Source: Frateuria_A yonginensis
GTDB lineage: Bacteria > Pseudomonadota > Gammaproteobacteria > Xanthomonadales > Rhodanobacteraceae
Direction of reading: 5' to 3'
Assembly: GCF_037137055.1 (NCBI RefSeq)
Contig: NZ_JBBBNY010000001.1
Coordinates: forward strand, 620,001-684,000
DNA length: 64,000 bases
A program made the translations under genes and the position numbers. This document shows, piece after piece, positions 23,700 to 32,527 of the stretch. Below the pieces are notes generated by a model. That model saw only the letters and a program-made list of their open reading frames with translations. It made no database searches and had not been told where the DNA came from. Each line of letters opens with the position of its first letter. Position 1 is the first letter of the stretch.

Positions 23700-24632
23700 A
23701 TGAGCCGACCGCAACTCCTGATCGACACCGACCCCGGCGTCGACGACGCCCTCGCCATCCTGATGGCGCACGCCCACGCGGACGTGGCCGGCCTCTCCAT
23801 CGCCGCCGGCAACGTCGGGCTGGAACACACGGTGCGCAACGCGCGCGTGCTCACCGGCCTGCTCGGCGTCGCCACGCCGGTCTTCCCTGGCTGCGCCACG
23901 CCGCTGGTGCGCCTGCCGGAGGAGGACGCGGCATTCGTGCACGGGCGCGACGGCTTCGGCGACGTGGGTTTCGACGAACCGGAAGGCGCGGCGGCCGGCG
24001 AAGCGGCGGCACTGGCCCTGCTGCGCCTCACCCGCGAGCGGCCGGGCGAGCTGACCCTGGTGGCGCTGGCGCCGCTGACCAACCTGGCGCTGGCGCTGCG
24101 GCTGGACCCGGAGCTGCCGCGGCGCGTGAAGCGGCTGGTGGTGATGGGCGGCGCGGTCACCGGCCACGGCAACACCGGGCGTGTGCCGGCCGAGTTCAAC
24201 GTCGGCTTCGATCCCGAAGCGGCGCACGTCGTGTTCGAGGCGTTCGACGATTTCGACCTGGTCGACTGGGAGCTGACCCTGCGCCACGCGTTCGACGAGG
24301 AGGCCTTCGATGCCTGGCTCGCCGCCGGCGACGCGCGCGCGCGCTTCTACGGCAGCATCTGCCAGGTCGCGCGCCGCACCAACCGCGAGCGCGGCCGCCG
24401 CGGCATCATCGCGGCCGACGCACTGGCCATGGCGGTGGCCATCGACCCGGCAGTCGTGGTGCGCAGCGAGCGGCGGCATGTGGCGGTGGAACTGGACGGC
24501 CGACTCACCCGCGGGGCCACGGTCGTGGACTGGACCGGGCGGCTGGGACGGCCCGCCAACGCCAACGTGGTGCTGGAACTGGACCAGGCGCGCTTTGCGG
24601 CCATGGTGCGGCGGGCGCTGGGGGCGGGCTGA
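23700..24632 (+). CDS. Inosine-uridine preferring nucleoside hydrolase family protein
   Basis: 310 aa. The calcium-binding signature DTDPGVDDALAIL is at the N-terminus. Other family elements are SIAAGNVGLEHTVRNARV, LTLVALAPLTNLALAL, VMGGAVTGHGNTGRVPAEFN and the C-terminal active-site Asp region IIAADALAMAVAID. It hydrolyses N-glycosidic bonds of nucleosides for base salvage; which nucleoside is preferred cannot be read. It stands 80 bp downstream of recG. Confidence 0.9.
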   Translation: MSRPQLLIDTDPGVDDALAILMAHAHADVAGLSIAAGNVGLEHTVRNARVLTGLLGVATPVFPGCATPLVRLPEEDAAFVHGRDGFGDVGFDEPEGAAAGEAAALALLRLTRERPGELTLVALAPLTNLALALRLDPELPRRVKRLVVMGGAVTGHGNTGRVPAEFNVGFDPEAAHVVFEAFDDFDLVDWELTLRHAFDEEAFDAWLAAGDARARFYGSICQVARRTNRERGRRGIIAADALAMAVAIDPAVVVRSERRHVAVELDGRLTRGATVVDWTGRLGRPANANVVLELDQARFAAMVRRALGAG

Positions 24633-24706
24633 CCCGGGGCGGGCAGGCGAGCGCACGGCGCCCGCTGCCGGGCGGTCAGACGCGCGACTTTCCGTCCCGA
24701 CCGAAG

Positions 24707-24736
24707 TTGACCCCGTCGTCACCCGACGGCTACAAT
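24707..24736 (+). promoter_or_regulatory. Sigma70 promoter of rpmE2
   Basis: TTGACC (24707-24712) and TACAAT (24731-24736) are separated by 18 bp, 33 bp upstream of the rpmE2 ATG. It is one of the best consensus matches in the window, consistent with a highly expressed ribosomal protein gene. No obvious Zur-type palindrome overlaps it. Confidence 0.75.
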
Positions 24737-24769
24737 GCCGCTCTTTTCACCCGCCGCTTTGAGTCCGTC

Positions 24770-25015
24770 ATGAAGCCCGATATCCATCCGAACTACCGCC
24801 CGGTGGTGTTCCAGGACCTGTCGTCCGACTTCGCGTTCCTGACGCGTTCGACGATCGCCACCAAGGAAACCATCAAGTGGGAGGACGGCAACGAGTACCC
24901 GCTGGTCAAGGTGGATATCTCCAGCCACTCGCATCCGTTCTACACCGGCAAGCAGAAGACCATCGACGCCGGCGGCCGCGTGGACAAGTTCCGCCGTCGC
25001 TACGGCCAGAAGTAA
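24770..25015 (+). CDS. rpmE2: Ribosomal protein bL31, type B (zinc-independent)
   Basis: 81 aa: MKPDIHPNYRPVVFQDLSSD, then FYTGKQKT and the C-terminal GRVDKFRRRYGQK. It contains no cysteine, so it lacks the zinc-binding CxxC pair of type-A L31. In many bacteria type B replaces type A under zinc shortage; in Xanthomonadales type B is commonly the main L31. The strong promoter and terminator around it suggest constitutive expression. Confidence 0.95.
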   Translation: MKPDIHPNYRPVVFQDLSSDFAFLTRSTIATKETIKWEDGNEYPLVKVDISSHSHPFYTGKQKTIDAGGRVDKFRRRYGQK

Positions 25016-25066
25016 GCCGAAGAAGATTCCGGCCCGCCGCCGCGGCAGTGGCGGGCCGGGCATGCA

Positions 25067-25103
25067 GACACGGGGCGGGCCACGGGTCCGCCCCGTGTCT
25101 TTT
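25067..25103 (+). terminator. Rho-independent terminator after rpmE2
   Basis: Perfect 12-bp stem GACACGGGGCGG/CCGCCCCGTGTC with a 9-nt loop, followed by TTTT. It is about 50 bp after the rpmE2 stop. A second GC-rich hairpin (GGCCCGCC...GGCGGGCC) lies just before it. Confidence 0.85.
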
Positions 25104-25156
25104 CGTGTCCGACCCAAGCCCAGCCTCCATCCGCCCGCGGATGTGGGCCGGCGTTG

Positions 25157-25165
25157 TGCGATAAT
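25157..25165 (+). promoter_or_regulatory. Extended -10 promoter element upstream of gltA
   Basis: TGCGATAAT matches the extended -10 pattern TGnTATAAT with one change. No convincing -35 is seen at the right distance. It lies about 105 bp before the gltA start. Confidence 0.45.
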
Positions 25166-25269
25166 GCACCGGTTGCATCGTCTGCTTTCCCCAGGCGCGA
25201 TGCCATTCCCTTGCCGGCCGGTGCCCGTTCGCGGCTGCCTCCGGTGCGTCTTTCGTGAAGGAGGTTCCC

Positions 25270-26565
25270 GTGTCCGATTCCAAGGTCGTCAAGCTCGTCG
25301 ATGAATCGAGCAACCGCAGCAGCACGCTGCCCCTGCTGAGCGGTACGCTGGGCCCCTCGTGCATCGACCTCGGTACGCTGTACAAGGACACCGGGCACTT
25401 CACCTACGACCCGGGCTTCGGCTCCACCGCCAGCACCAAGAGCGCCATCACCTACATCGACGGTGACCAGGGCGTGCTGCTGTACCGTGGCTACCCGATC
25501 GAGCAGCTGGCGGAGAAATCCAGCTTCCTGGAAGTGGCCTACCTGCTGCTCAACGGGGAACTGCCGAGGCCGGACCAGTTCGCCGCCTTCGAGCACCAGA
25601 TCACGCATCACACGATGATGCACGAGTCGCTGAAGAACTTCTTCCAGGGTTTCCACCACGACGCGCACCCGATGGCCATGCTGGCCGCCTCGGTCGCCTC
25701 GCTGTCGGCGTTCTACCACGACGACCTGGACGTGGATGACCCGGATGACCGCAAGCTCGCCGCGATCCGCCTGATCGCGAAGATGCCGACCATCGCCGCA
25801 GCCTGCTACCGCTATTCGATCGGCTGGCCGTTCCGCTACCCGCGCAACAACCTCGAGTACGTCGAGCGCTTCCTGCACATGATGTTCGAGGTGCCGAGCG
25901 AGCCGCTGCAGCTCAACCCGGTTGCCGCCAAGGCGCTGGACCTGCTGTTCATCCTGCACGCCGACCACGAGCAGAACGCCTCCACCTCGACCGTGCGCCT
26001 GGTCGGCTCCACCGGCGCCAACCCGTACGCCTCGATCGCCGCGGGCATCACCGCGCTTTGGGGGCCGGCGCACGGCGGCGCCAACGAGGCGGTGCTGAAG
26101 ATGCTCGAGGAGATCGGCTCGCCCGACCGCGTCGAGACCGCGGTCAAGCGTGCCAAGGACAAGAACGACAGTTTCCGCCTGATGGGCTTCGGCCACCGCG
26201 TCTACAAGAACTTCGACCCGCGCGCCAAGATCATCCGCGAGATGTGCCACAAGGTGCTGGCCGAGCTGGGCGTCAACGACCCGCTGCTCGACGTGGCGAT
26301 GAAGCTGGAGGAGGCGGCGCTGAAGGACGACTACTTCGTCGAGCGCAAGCTGTATCCGAACGTCGACTTCTACTCGGGCATCATCTACAAGGCGCTGGGC
26401 ATTCCGACCGAGATGTTCACCGTGATGTTCGCCATCGCGCGCACCGCCGGCTGGATCGCGCACTGGATCGAGCAGCACGAGACCCCGGGCTCGCGCATCG
26501 GTCGCCCGCGCCAGATCTACACCGGGGCCGACGTGCGCGACTACGTGCCGGCCGAGAAGCGCTGA
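25270..26565 (+). CDS. gltA: Citrate synthase (type II)
   Basis: 431 aa from a GTG at 25270. A strong AAGGAGG site at 25258-25264 sets this start rather than the GTG at 25255, which would place the site inside the gene. Catalytic motifs are HADHEQNASTSTVRLVGSTG, ALWGPAHGGANEAVL and FGHRVYKNFDPRAKI. It condenses oxaloacetate and acetyl-CoA in the TCA cycle. It has the N-terminal extension typical of hexameric, NADH-sensitive proteobacterial enzymes. It stands alone between two terminators. Confidence 0.96.
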   Translation: MSDSKVVKLVDESSNRSSTLPLLSGTLGPSCIDLGTLYKDTGHFTYDPGFGSTASTKSAITYIDGDQGVLLYRGYPIEQLAEKSSFLEVAYLLLNGELPRPDQFAAFEHQITHHTMMHESLKNFFQGFHHDAHPMAMLAASVASLSAFYHDDLDVDDPDDRKLAAIRLIAKMPTIAAACYRYSIGWPFRYPRNNLEYVERFLHMMFEVPSEPLQLNPVAAKALDLLFILHADHEQNASTSTVRLVGSTGANPYASIAAGITALWGPAHGGANEAVLKMLEEIGSPDRVETAVKRAKDKNDSFRLMGFGHRVYKNFDPRAKIIREMCHKVLAELGVNDPLLDVAMKLEEAALKDDYFVERKLYPNVDFYSGIIYKALGIPTEMFTVMFAIARTAGWIAHWIEQHETPGSRIGRPRQIYTGADVRDYVPAEKR

Positions 26566-26585
26566 TCCCGTCCATGGCTGGAAGA

Positions 26586-26613
26586 AAAACGCCCCGGCTT
26601 GCCGGGGCGTTTT
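26586..26613. terminator. Rho-independent terminator after gltA
   Basis: AAAACGCCCCGGC pairs with GCCGGGGCGTTTT. The tract is A-rich on the left and T-rich on the right, so it can work in both directions. It lies between gltA and the convergent hypothetical gene. Confidence 0.88.
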
Positions 26614-26642
26614 CGTTTCTGTCCGATCGTCCGGCAGCCGGC

Positions 26643-27317
26643 CTAGCGGCGCACGGCGGCCAGCATCCGCTCGAGCTCCCCGCCGGTGTCCGCGTCGGCA
26701 AGCAGTTCCTCCACCGCGGCCAGCGAGGCACGCCGCATCGGCCTCTCGTCGATGCGGTCCAGCGGCGCCTGGCGCAGCGCATCGCGCGGCATCACGGTGA
26801 GGTCGAACGGCAGGCCGTCGGCGGCGAACAGCAGCACCGGGTAGTCGGCCTGCTCCTCGCGGCTCAGGCGCAGGCGGCGGGTCTGCGCCTCGGCCGGCAC
26901 CCCGTGCTCGCGCAGGAACAGCATCACCGCGTCGGGATCGTCGCTGAAGACATGCAGGCAGACCGCCGAATGCGCGTCCGCCGTACCCTCCAGCACCGGC
27001 CCGACCAGGCGCGGATCGAAGCGGCCGAGGAAGCGCATTGCCTCGAGCGCGGCCTCGCGGCGCGCCTTCAGCTGCTGCGGCTGGCTGTCGGCATCGAACA
27101 GGCGCTGGCGCTCGCGCAAGGCCTGTTCGATCTCCTGGTTGCGCGGCAGCGCCTGCGCGTCGTGGATGCCCAGCCGCTCCGCGGCCTTGAGCTTGGCGTG
27201 GTGGAAGTCGCGGATGCCATGCTCGCTCATCAGCCGGGCGGCCTCCTGGGCCACCCGCAGCCGGTTGCGTTGCTGGCGATCTTGCGCATGGATGCGATGG
27301 TGCTGACCGCGTGCCAT
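26643..27317 (-). CDS. Conserved hypothetical protein, weakly nucleotidyltransferase-like
   Basis: 224 aa, cytoplasmic, strongly basic at the N-terminus (ARGQHHRIHAQDRQQRNRLR), then helical and acidic. The middle GPVLEGTADAHSAVCLHVFS and DDPDAVMLFLREHG, followed by YPVLLFAADGLPFDLTVMP, looks like a nucleotidyltransferase-type alpha/beta fold, but the usual GS...DxD triad is not clear. No named family is certain. It lies downstream of mrcA on the same strand with a 67-bp gap and ends against the gltA terminator. Coding status is well supported by length and residue mix; function is unknown. Confidence 0.6.
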   Translation of the reverse strand: MARGQHHRIHAQDRQQRNRLRVAQEAARLMSEHGIRDFHHAKLKAAERLGIHDAQALPRNQEIEQALRERQRLFDADSQPQQLKARREAALEAMRFLGRFDPRLVGPVLEGTADAHSAVCLHVFSDDPDAVMLFLREHGVPAEAQTRRLRLSREEQADYPVLLFAADGLPFDLTVMPRDALRQAPLDRIDERPMRRASLAAVEELLADADTGGELERMLAAVRR

Positions 27318-27384
27318 GGTCGCTCCTGGTGGGACGTCGGATCGGCGGGAAGCAGAGCCGATCCGGCGTGAGGAAGGCGTCGCC

Positions 27385-29916
27385 TCAGAAGATATCGTAC
27401 GGGTGCTGCTCGTCCTGCTCCTGCTGTTGCTGCGCCGCCTGCGCGCGCAGGCGGTCGACGTCCTCCACCTTGAAGATCTCGTTCATCGCATTCGGATCGT
27501 CCGGCGAGGTGGGCAGGCCGGTCTGGCGGTTGATCTGCACGGTGGCGATCCCCGGCGGCATCGGCAGCGTGTTGGACGGCATGCCCTTGAGCGCGGTGCC
27601 CATGTAGTCCATCCAGATCGGCAGCGCCGCCTGCGCGCCGAACTCGCCCACGCCGTATGCCCGGCCGAGCGAGCTGAAGTCGTCGAAACCGACCCACACC
27701 GAGGTGGTCAGGTCGCCGTTGAAACCGACGAACCAGGCATCGCGGTGGTCGTTGGTCGACCCGGTCTTGCCGGCCAGGTCGTCACGGCCCAGCGCCTTTG
27801 CGGCGTAGCCGGTGCCGCGCAGGATCACGTCCTTCATCAGCGAGGTGATCAGGTAATCGTTGCGTACGTCGATCACCTGCGGCGCCAGCAGCGGCGGATG
27901 CGCGCCCTCGCTGTGCGCGTCCGGGGGCAGCACCGCGGCGTCGCCCACGCTGGCCAGGCTGCTGGCGGCGGCGGGCTGTGCGATGGCGTTGGCCGGACGG
28001 CTGCTCATGTCGGCCGGCGGCGGGCCCGGCGGGCGCGGGTCGAGCAGGCGTTCCTGGCAGGTGCGGCAAGCGCGGACCGGATCGGCCACGTACACCGGTT
28101 TGCCGTCGCGGTCGTCGATCTCCTTGATGAAGTAGGGCGTGACCAGGTAGCCGCCGTTGGCGAACACCGAGTAGCCGCGCGCCATCCCCATCGGCGACAC
28201 CGAAGCGGTGCCCAGCGCCATCGACAGGTTGTTCGGCAAGGCATCGAGCGGAAAGCCGAAACGGGTGATGTAGTCGCGGGCGAAGCGCACGCCGATCGCG
28301 TCGAGCAGGCGCACCGACACCAGGTTCTTCGATTGCACCAGCGCCTCGCGCAGGCGCATCGGACCGTCGAACTTGCCGTCGTCGTTTTCCGGCGTCCACA
28401 GCCCGTTGGGGCGGGACGGGTCGGGCAGGGCGAGCGGGGCGTCGTTGACGATCGAGGCCGGCGTGAAGCCGCGCTCGAACGCTGCCGAGTACAGGTAGGG
28501 CTTGAAGCTCGAGCCCGGCTGGCGGGCCGCCATCACCGCGCGGTTGAACTTGCTGCGCAGGAAGTTGAATCCGCCGACCAGGGCCTGGACCGAGCCGTCC
28601 TCCGGGTCGAGCGAGACCAGCGCACCCTGCACCCGCGGCAGCTGCGCCAGTTCCCAGTCGCCCTTGTCGTTGCGCGCCACGCGCACGATGTCGCCGCGCT
28701 TGAGCACGGCGTCCACGCTCTTGGGCGCCGCCCCGACGTGGCTCTCGTCGCGGTACGGGCGGGCCCACGCCACCGCGGCCAGGTCCAGCGTGACGGTCTG
28801 GCGGCTGGCCAGGTAGAGCGTCGCCTGCGTCGCGTCGGCAGTCGTGACGATCGCCGGCTGCATCCCGGCGATGTCGGTGTAGCCGGTGAGCAGGCGGTCG
28901 AGGTCCTCGTTGGCGGCATTCGCCGGCAGTTCCTGGTGGGCCTCCGGGCCGCGCCAGCCGTGGCGCCGGTCATAGGCGACCAGGCCCGCGCGCACGGCCT
29001 TCACCGCGGCCTGCTGGCGATCGCTGCGCACGGTGGTGCGGACCACGTAGCCCTCGGTCAGGGCATCGTTGCCGAGGCGGTCCAGCGCCTGCAGGCGGAC
29101 CATTTCGGCCAGGTAGGGGGCGTCCACCTCGATCGGCTGCTCGTGGGGGAAGGCGTTGTTGGGCTCGCGGATCGCCTGCTCGTACTCGGCCTTGCTGATG
29201 TAGCGGTGCTCGAGCATCTGGCCCAGCACCCAGTTGCGCCGCGCCAGCATGCGCCTGGGATTGTTGATCGGATTGACCAGCGAGGGCAGCTGGAAGGTCG
29301 AGGCAATGGTGGCGCACTCGGCGATGGTCAGCTGGTCGAGCGTCTTGCCGTAGTAGTACTCGGCCGCGGCAGCCACGCCGTAGGAGCGGTGGCCGAGGAA
29401 CATCTTGTTGAGATAGAGCTCCAGGATCTGGTCCTTGGTCAGCTCGTTCTCCATGCGCAGGGCGATGAAGATCTCGGTGAGCTTGCGCGAATAGAGCTTT
29501 TCGGGGCTGAGGAAGAAGTTGCGCGCCACCTGCTGGGTGATGGTCGAGCCGCCCGGGCCCTTGTCGCCGCCGGAGATGATCACGTGCCAGCCGGCACGCA
29601 CGATGCCGTGCCAGTCCACGCCCGGGTGGTTGTAGAAGTCGGCGTCCTCGGCCGAGAGCACGGCGTGCTTGAGGCGGTCCGGCACGTGGGCGATGTCCAC
29701 CGGGATGCGGCGGGTCTCGCCGAAGGTGGCGATCAGCTTGCCGTCCGCGCTCAGCACGCGCAGCGGCACCTGCATGTGATAGTCCTTGAGCACCGCCACC
29801 GAGGGCAGACGGGGGGCGATCAGCCAGTAGGCGACGCCGATGGCGGCGGCGGCGAGCACGAGGCCACAGAAGGCCAGGACCAGGGCCCAGCGCAGCAGAC
29901 GCTTAAAAATTTGCAT
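27385..29916 (-). CDS. mrcA: Penicillin-binding protein 1A
   Basis: 843 aa bifunctional peptidoglycan synthase. An N-terminal membrane anchor (residues 8-32) is followed by the glycosyltransferase domain with EDADFYNHPGVDWHGIVRA, GGSTITQQVARNFFL and RKLTEIFIALRME. An ODD/OB-type insert follows (about residues 310-420). The transpeptidase domain has SxxK as RQPGSSFKPYLYSAA, SxN as QSKNLV and KTG as AGKTGSTNDHRDAWFVGF. The C-terminal tail is Gln-rich (RAQAAQQQQEQDEQ). It is divergent from pilM, the conserved ponA-pilMNOPQ arrangement of Pseudomonas and Xanthomonas. A TATACT-like -10 on the minus strand lies at 29954-29959. Confidence 0.95.
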   Translation of the reverse strand: MQIFKRLLRWALVLAFCGLVLAAAAIGVAYWLIAPRLPSVAVLKDYHMQVPLRVLSADGKLIATFGETRRIPVDIAHVPDRLKHAVLSAEDADFYNHPGVDWHGIVRAGWHVIISGGDKGPGGSTITQQVARNFFLSPEKLYSRKLTEIFIALRMENELTKDQILELYLNKMFLGHRSYGVAAAAEYYYGKTLDQLTIAECATIASTFQLPSLVNPINNPRRMLARRNWVLGQMLEHRYISKAEYEQAIREPNNAFPHEQPIEVDAPYLAEMVRLQALDRLGNDALTEGYVVRTTVRSDRQQAAVKAVRAGLVAYDRRHGWRGPEAHQELPANAANEDLDRLLTGYTDIAGMQPAIVTTADATQATLYLASRQTVTLDLAAVAWARPYRDESHVGAAPKSVDAVLKRGDIVRVARNDKGDWELAQLPRVQGALVSLDPEDGSVQALVGGFNFLRSKFNRAVMAARQPGSSFKPYLYSAAFERGFTPASIVNDAPLALPDPSRPNGLWTPENDDGKFDGPMRLREALVQSKNLVSVRLLDAIGVRFARDYITRFGFPLDALPNNLSMALGTASVSPMGMARGYSVFANGGYLVTPYFIKEIDDRDGKPVYVADPVRACRTCQERLLDPRPPGPPPADMSSRPANAIAQPAAASSLASVGDAAVLPPDAHSEGAHPPLLAPQVIDVRNDYLITSLMKDVILRGTGYAAKALGRDDLAGKTGSTNDHRDAWFVGFNGDLTTSVWVGFDDFSSLGRAYGVGEFGAQAALPIWMDYMGTALKGMPSNTLPMPPGIATVQINRQTGLPTSPDDPNAMNEIFKVEDVDRLRAQAAQQQQEQDEQHPYDIF

Positions 29917-30081
29917 GGTGTGGAAGAGCGAGACTCAAGTCAAAACACGTCGAAGTATAGATGTTGCAGTATCGACCACCCGTCCGAACCGGGGCTGGGT
30001 CGCGAAAACCGGCATCCCGGACGGCGTGAACCAAATGTGCAGGCCATCACGCCATTCTGTCGAGAAAGTTCGCGTAGGCCG

Positions 30082-30110
30082 TTGCCATTGCGTTAAATTT
30101 TGGATCTAAT
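30082..30110 (+). promoter_or_regulatory. Probable sigma70 promoter of pilMNOPQ
   Basis: TTGCCA (30082-30087) and TCTAAT (30105-30110) are separated by 17 bp, 55 bp before the pilM GTG. Confidence 0.55.
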
Positions 30111-30165
30111 GCCCTCGCGTATCCGCCGGATTCCGGCCCGGGCGCCAGGGGCAAGGGGGAAAATC

Positions 30166-31224
30166 GTGGGTCTGTTTACACCCAAGAAGCCGCCGCTGAT
30201 CGGCGTCGACATCAGTTCGACTGCCGTCAAGCTGCTGCAGCTGAGCCAAGCCGGCGGACGCTACCGCGTGGAGCACTACGCGGTCGAGCCGCTGCCCCCC
30301 AACGCGGTGGTGGAGAAGAACATCGTCGAGATCGAGGCAGTGGGCGAGGCGATCCGGCGCGCCCTGGCGCGCTCGGGCTCCAAGCTCAAGCATGCCGCGG
30401 CGGCGGTGGCCGGGTCGGCGGTGATCACCCGTATCGTGCCGATGCCGGCCGACCTTTCCGACGACGACCTCGAAGGCCAGATCCAGGTCGAGGCGAACCA
30501 GTACATCCCGTACCCGATCGACGAAGTCAGCCTGGACTTCGAGGTGCTCGGGCCGGTGCGCGACAACCCCGACATGAACAACGTGCTGCTGGCCGCCTCG
30601 CGCACGGAGAACGTGGACATGCGCGTGGCCGCGCTGGACCTCGGCGGGCTGACCGCCCAGGTGGTCGACGTGGAGGCCTTCGCGATGGAGAACGCCTTCG
30701 CGATGCTGGCCGACCAGCTCAACGTGGGCCGCGACGCGCTGGTCGCCCTGGTCGACATCGGCGCCACCATGACCACCCTGTCGGTGCTGCGCAACCAGCG
30801 CACCATCTATTCGCGCGAACAGGTGTTCGGCGGCAAGCAGCTCACCGACGAGATCATGCGCCGCTACGGCCTCTCCTACGAGGAGGCCGGCCGCGCCAAG
30901 CGCAAGGGCGGGCTGCCGGAGTCCTACGAGACCGAGGCGCTGGAGCCGTTCAAGGAGGCGCTGGTCCAGCAGATCAGCCGCCTGCTGCAGTTCTTCTTCG
31001 CCGGCAGCGAGTACAGCAAGGTCGACCAGGTGGTGCTGGCCGGCGGTTGCGCGGCGATCGAGGGACTGTGCCCGATGCTCGAAGAACAGCTGGGCGTGCC
31101 ATGCATGGTGGCCAACCCGTTGGCGCGCATGTCGCTGTCGCCCAAGGTGCAGGCGCAGTCGCTGGCGCAGGACGCCCCGGCGCTGATGATCGCCGTCGGC
31201 CTCGCGCTGAGGAGCTTCGACTGA
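30166..31224 (+). CDS. pilM: PilM, type IV pilus assembly ATPase-like protein
   Basis: 352 aa from a GTG at 30166, preceded by an AGGGGG ribosome site. This start gives the standard N-terminus VGLFTPKKPPLIGVDISSTA. An upstream in-frame ATG at 30109 (a further MPSRIRR leader) is unlikely. Actin/FtsA-like motifs are GVDISSTAVKLLQL, ALVDIGATMTTLSVL and VVLAGGCAAIEGL. PilM binds the cytoplasmic tail of PilN and links the pilus motor to the alignment complex. The stop overlaps the pilN start by 1 bp. Confidence 0.94.
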   Translation: MGLFTPKKPPLIGVDISSTAVKLLQLSQAGGRYRVEHYAVEPLPPNAVVEKNIVEIEAVGEAIRRALARSGSKLKHAAAAVAGSAVITRIVPMPADLSDDDLEGQIQVEANQYIPYPIDEVSLDFEVLGPVRDNPDMNNVLLAASRTENVDMRVAALDLGGLTAQVVDVEAFAMENAFAMLADQLNVGRDALVALVDIGATMTTLSVLRNQRTIYSREQVFGGKQLTDEIMRRYGLSYEEAGRAKRKGGLPESYETEALEPFKEALVQQISRLLQFFFAGSEYSKVDQVVLAGGCAAIEGLCPMLEEQLGVPCMVANPLARMSLSPKVQAQSLAQDAPALMIAVGLALRSFD

Positions 31225-31865
31225 TGGCACACATCAACCTACTTCCCTGGCGCGCCGAGCGCCGCAAGCAGCGCGAGCGGGAATTCTTCATGCAGCTCGG
31301 CGCGGCGTTCGTGGCCGGCCTGCTGGTGATGCTGCTGTGGGTGTTCTGGATGAACCTGCGCATCGACAACCAGAACGAGCGCAACGCCTATCTGCAGGGC
31401 GAGATCAAGCAACTGGACGAGCGCATCGCCAAGATAAAGGACCTGGACCGCGTCCGCCAGCGCCTGCTCGCGCGCAAGGAAATCATCGAGCAGCTGCAGG
31501 CCAACCGCTCGCAGATGGTCCATCTGTTCGACGAGATGGTGAAGACCATCCCCACCAGTGTCCGCCTGACCAGCATGAAGCAGAAGGGCGACGACATGGT
31601 GCTCTCCGGCGTGGCGCAATCCAACGCCAGCGTGGCCGAGTACATGCGCAACCTGGACGCGTCGCCGTGGATGGGCGGGGCGGACCTGGACAAGACCGAG
31701 AACAAGTATCCGGGTGGACGCATGCCCTATACCTTCGGCCTCGGCGTGAAGCTCACCCGACCGAGCCTCGAGGAGGCCAGCAAGACGCCGGTGCTGCTGC
31801 AGGGTGGTGGTGCCGCAGCCGCGGCATCGACGGCCGGGGCCGTCAGCGGAGGGGCCGCCAAATGA
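31224..31865 (+). CDS. pilN: PilN, inner-membrane alignment protein
   Basis: 213 aa. The cytoplasmic N-terminus MAHINLLPWRAERRKQRERE carries the INLLPWR motif that binds PilM. One membrane span (about residues 24-44) is followed by a coiled coil (YLQGEIKQLDERIAKIKDLD) and a periplasmic ferredoxin-like domain. The C-terminus is Ala/Gly-rich. It overlaps pilO by 4 bp. Confidence 0.93.
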   Translation: MAHINLLPWRAERRKQREREFFMQLGAAFVAGLLVMLLWVFWMNLRIDNQNERNAYLQGEIKQLDERIAKIKDLDRVRQRLLARKEIIEQLQANRSQMVHLFDEMVKTIPTSVRLTSMKQKGDDMVLSGVAQSNASVAEYMRNLDASPWMGGADLDKTENKYPGGRMPYTFGLGVKLTRPSLEEASKTPVLLQGGGAAAAASTAGAVSGGAAK

Positions 31866-32527
31866 AGTTCTTCGACGAACTGCGCAACCTCGACCGCAAC
31901 AACATCGGTGCCTGGTCGAAGTCGGTCAAATGGTTCTTCACCACGCTGGTGTTCCTGGTGGTGATGCTGCTCGGCTGGTACTTCTACATCAGCGACCAGC
32001 AGGATTCCCTCGACCAGCTGGCCTCCAAGGAAGAGACACTCAAGCAGGAGTTCGCCCAGAAGCAGGCCAAGTCGGTCAACCTGGAGGCCCTGCAGCAGCA
32101 GCTCGACGAGATGCAGGACATGCTGCGCCAGTTGCTGCGCCAGCTGCCCAGCAAGACCGAGATGCCCGAACTGCTGGTCGACATCTCGCAGACCGCGCTC
32201 TCGGCCGGTCTCGAAATCGAGCTGTTCGATCCGCAGAGCGAGCAGCCGAAGGATTTCTACGCCGAGGAGCCGATCCGGCTGAAGATGGTGGGCACCTACC
32301 ACCAGTTCGGCAATTTCATCAGCGGCGTGGCCTCGCTGCCGCGGGTGGTGATCCTCACCATGCACGACGTCTCGTTGACCACGCAGCTGCCGATCGGTCC
32401 GAACGGCGAGCCGCCGGCCGGCGGCAAGCTCGTGCTGGAGGGTACGGTCAAGACCTACCGCTACCTGGAAGACGAAGAAAGCGCCGATGCCAAGAAGGCT
32501 CCGGCCAAGGCAGGGGGGCGCCGATGA
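31862..32527 (+). CDS. pilO: PilO, inner-membrane alignment protein
   Basis: 221 aa. A short cytoplasmic start MKFFDELRNLDRNNIGAW precedes one membrane span (FFTTLVFLVVMLLGWYFYI), a long coiled coil (residues 50-95, rich in Gln/Glu/Leu) and the PilO periplasmic domain (YHQFGNFISGVASLPRVVIL). It heterodimerises with PilN. It overlaps pilP by 4 bp. Confidence 0.94.
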   Translation: MKFFDELRNLDRNNIGAWSKSVKWFFTTLVFLVVMLLGWYFYISDQQDSLDQLASKEETLKQEFAQKQAKSVNLEALQQQLDEMQDMLRQLLRQLPSKTEMPELLVDISQTALSAGLEIELFDPQSEQPKDFYAEEPIRLKMVGTYHQFGNFISGVASLPRVVILTMHDVSLTTQLPIGPNGEPPAGGKLVLEGTVKTYRYLEDEESADAKKAPAKAGGRR

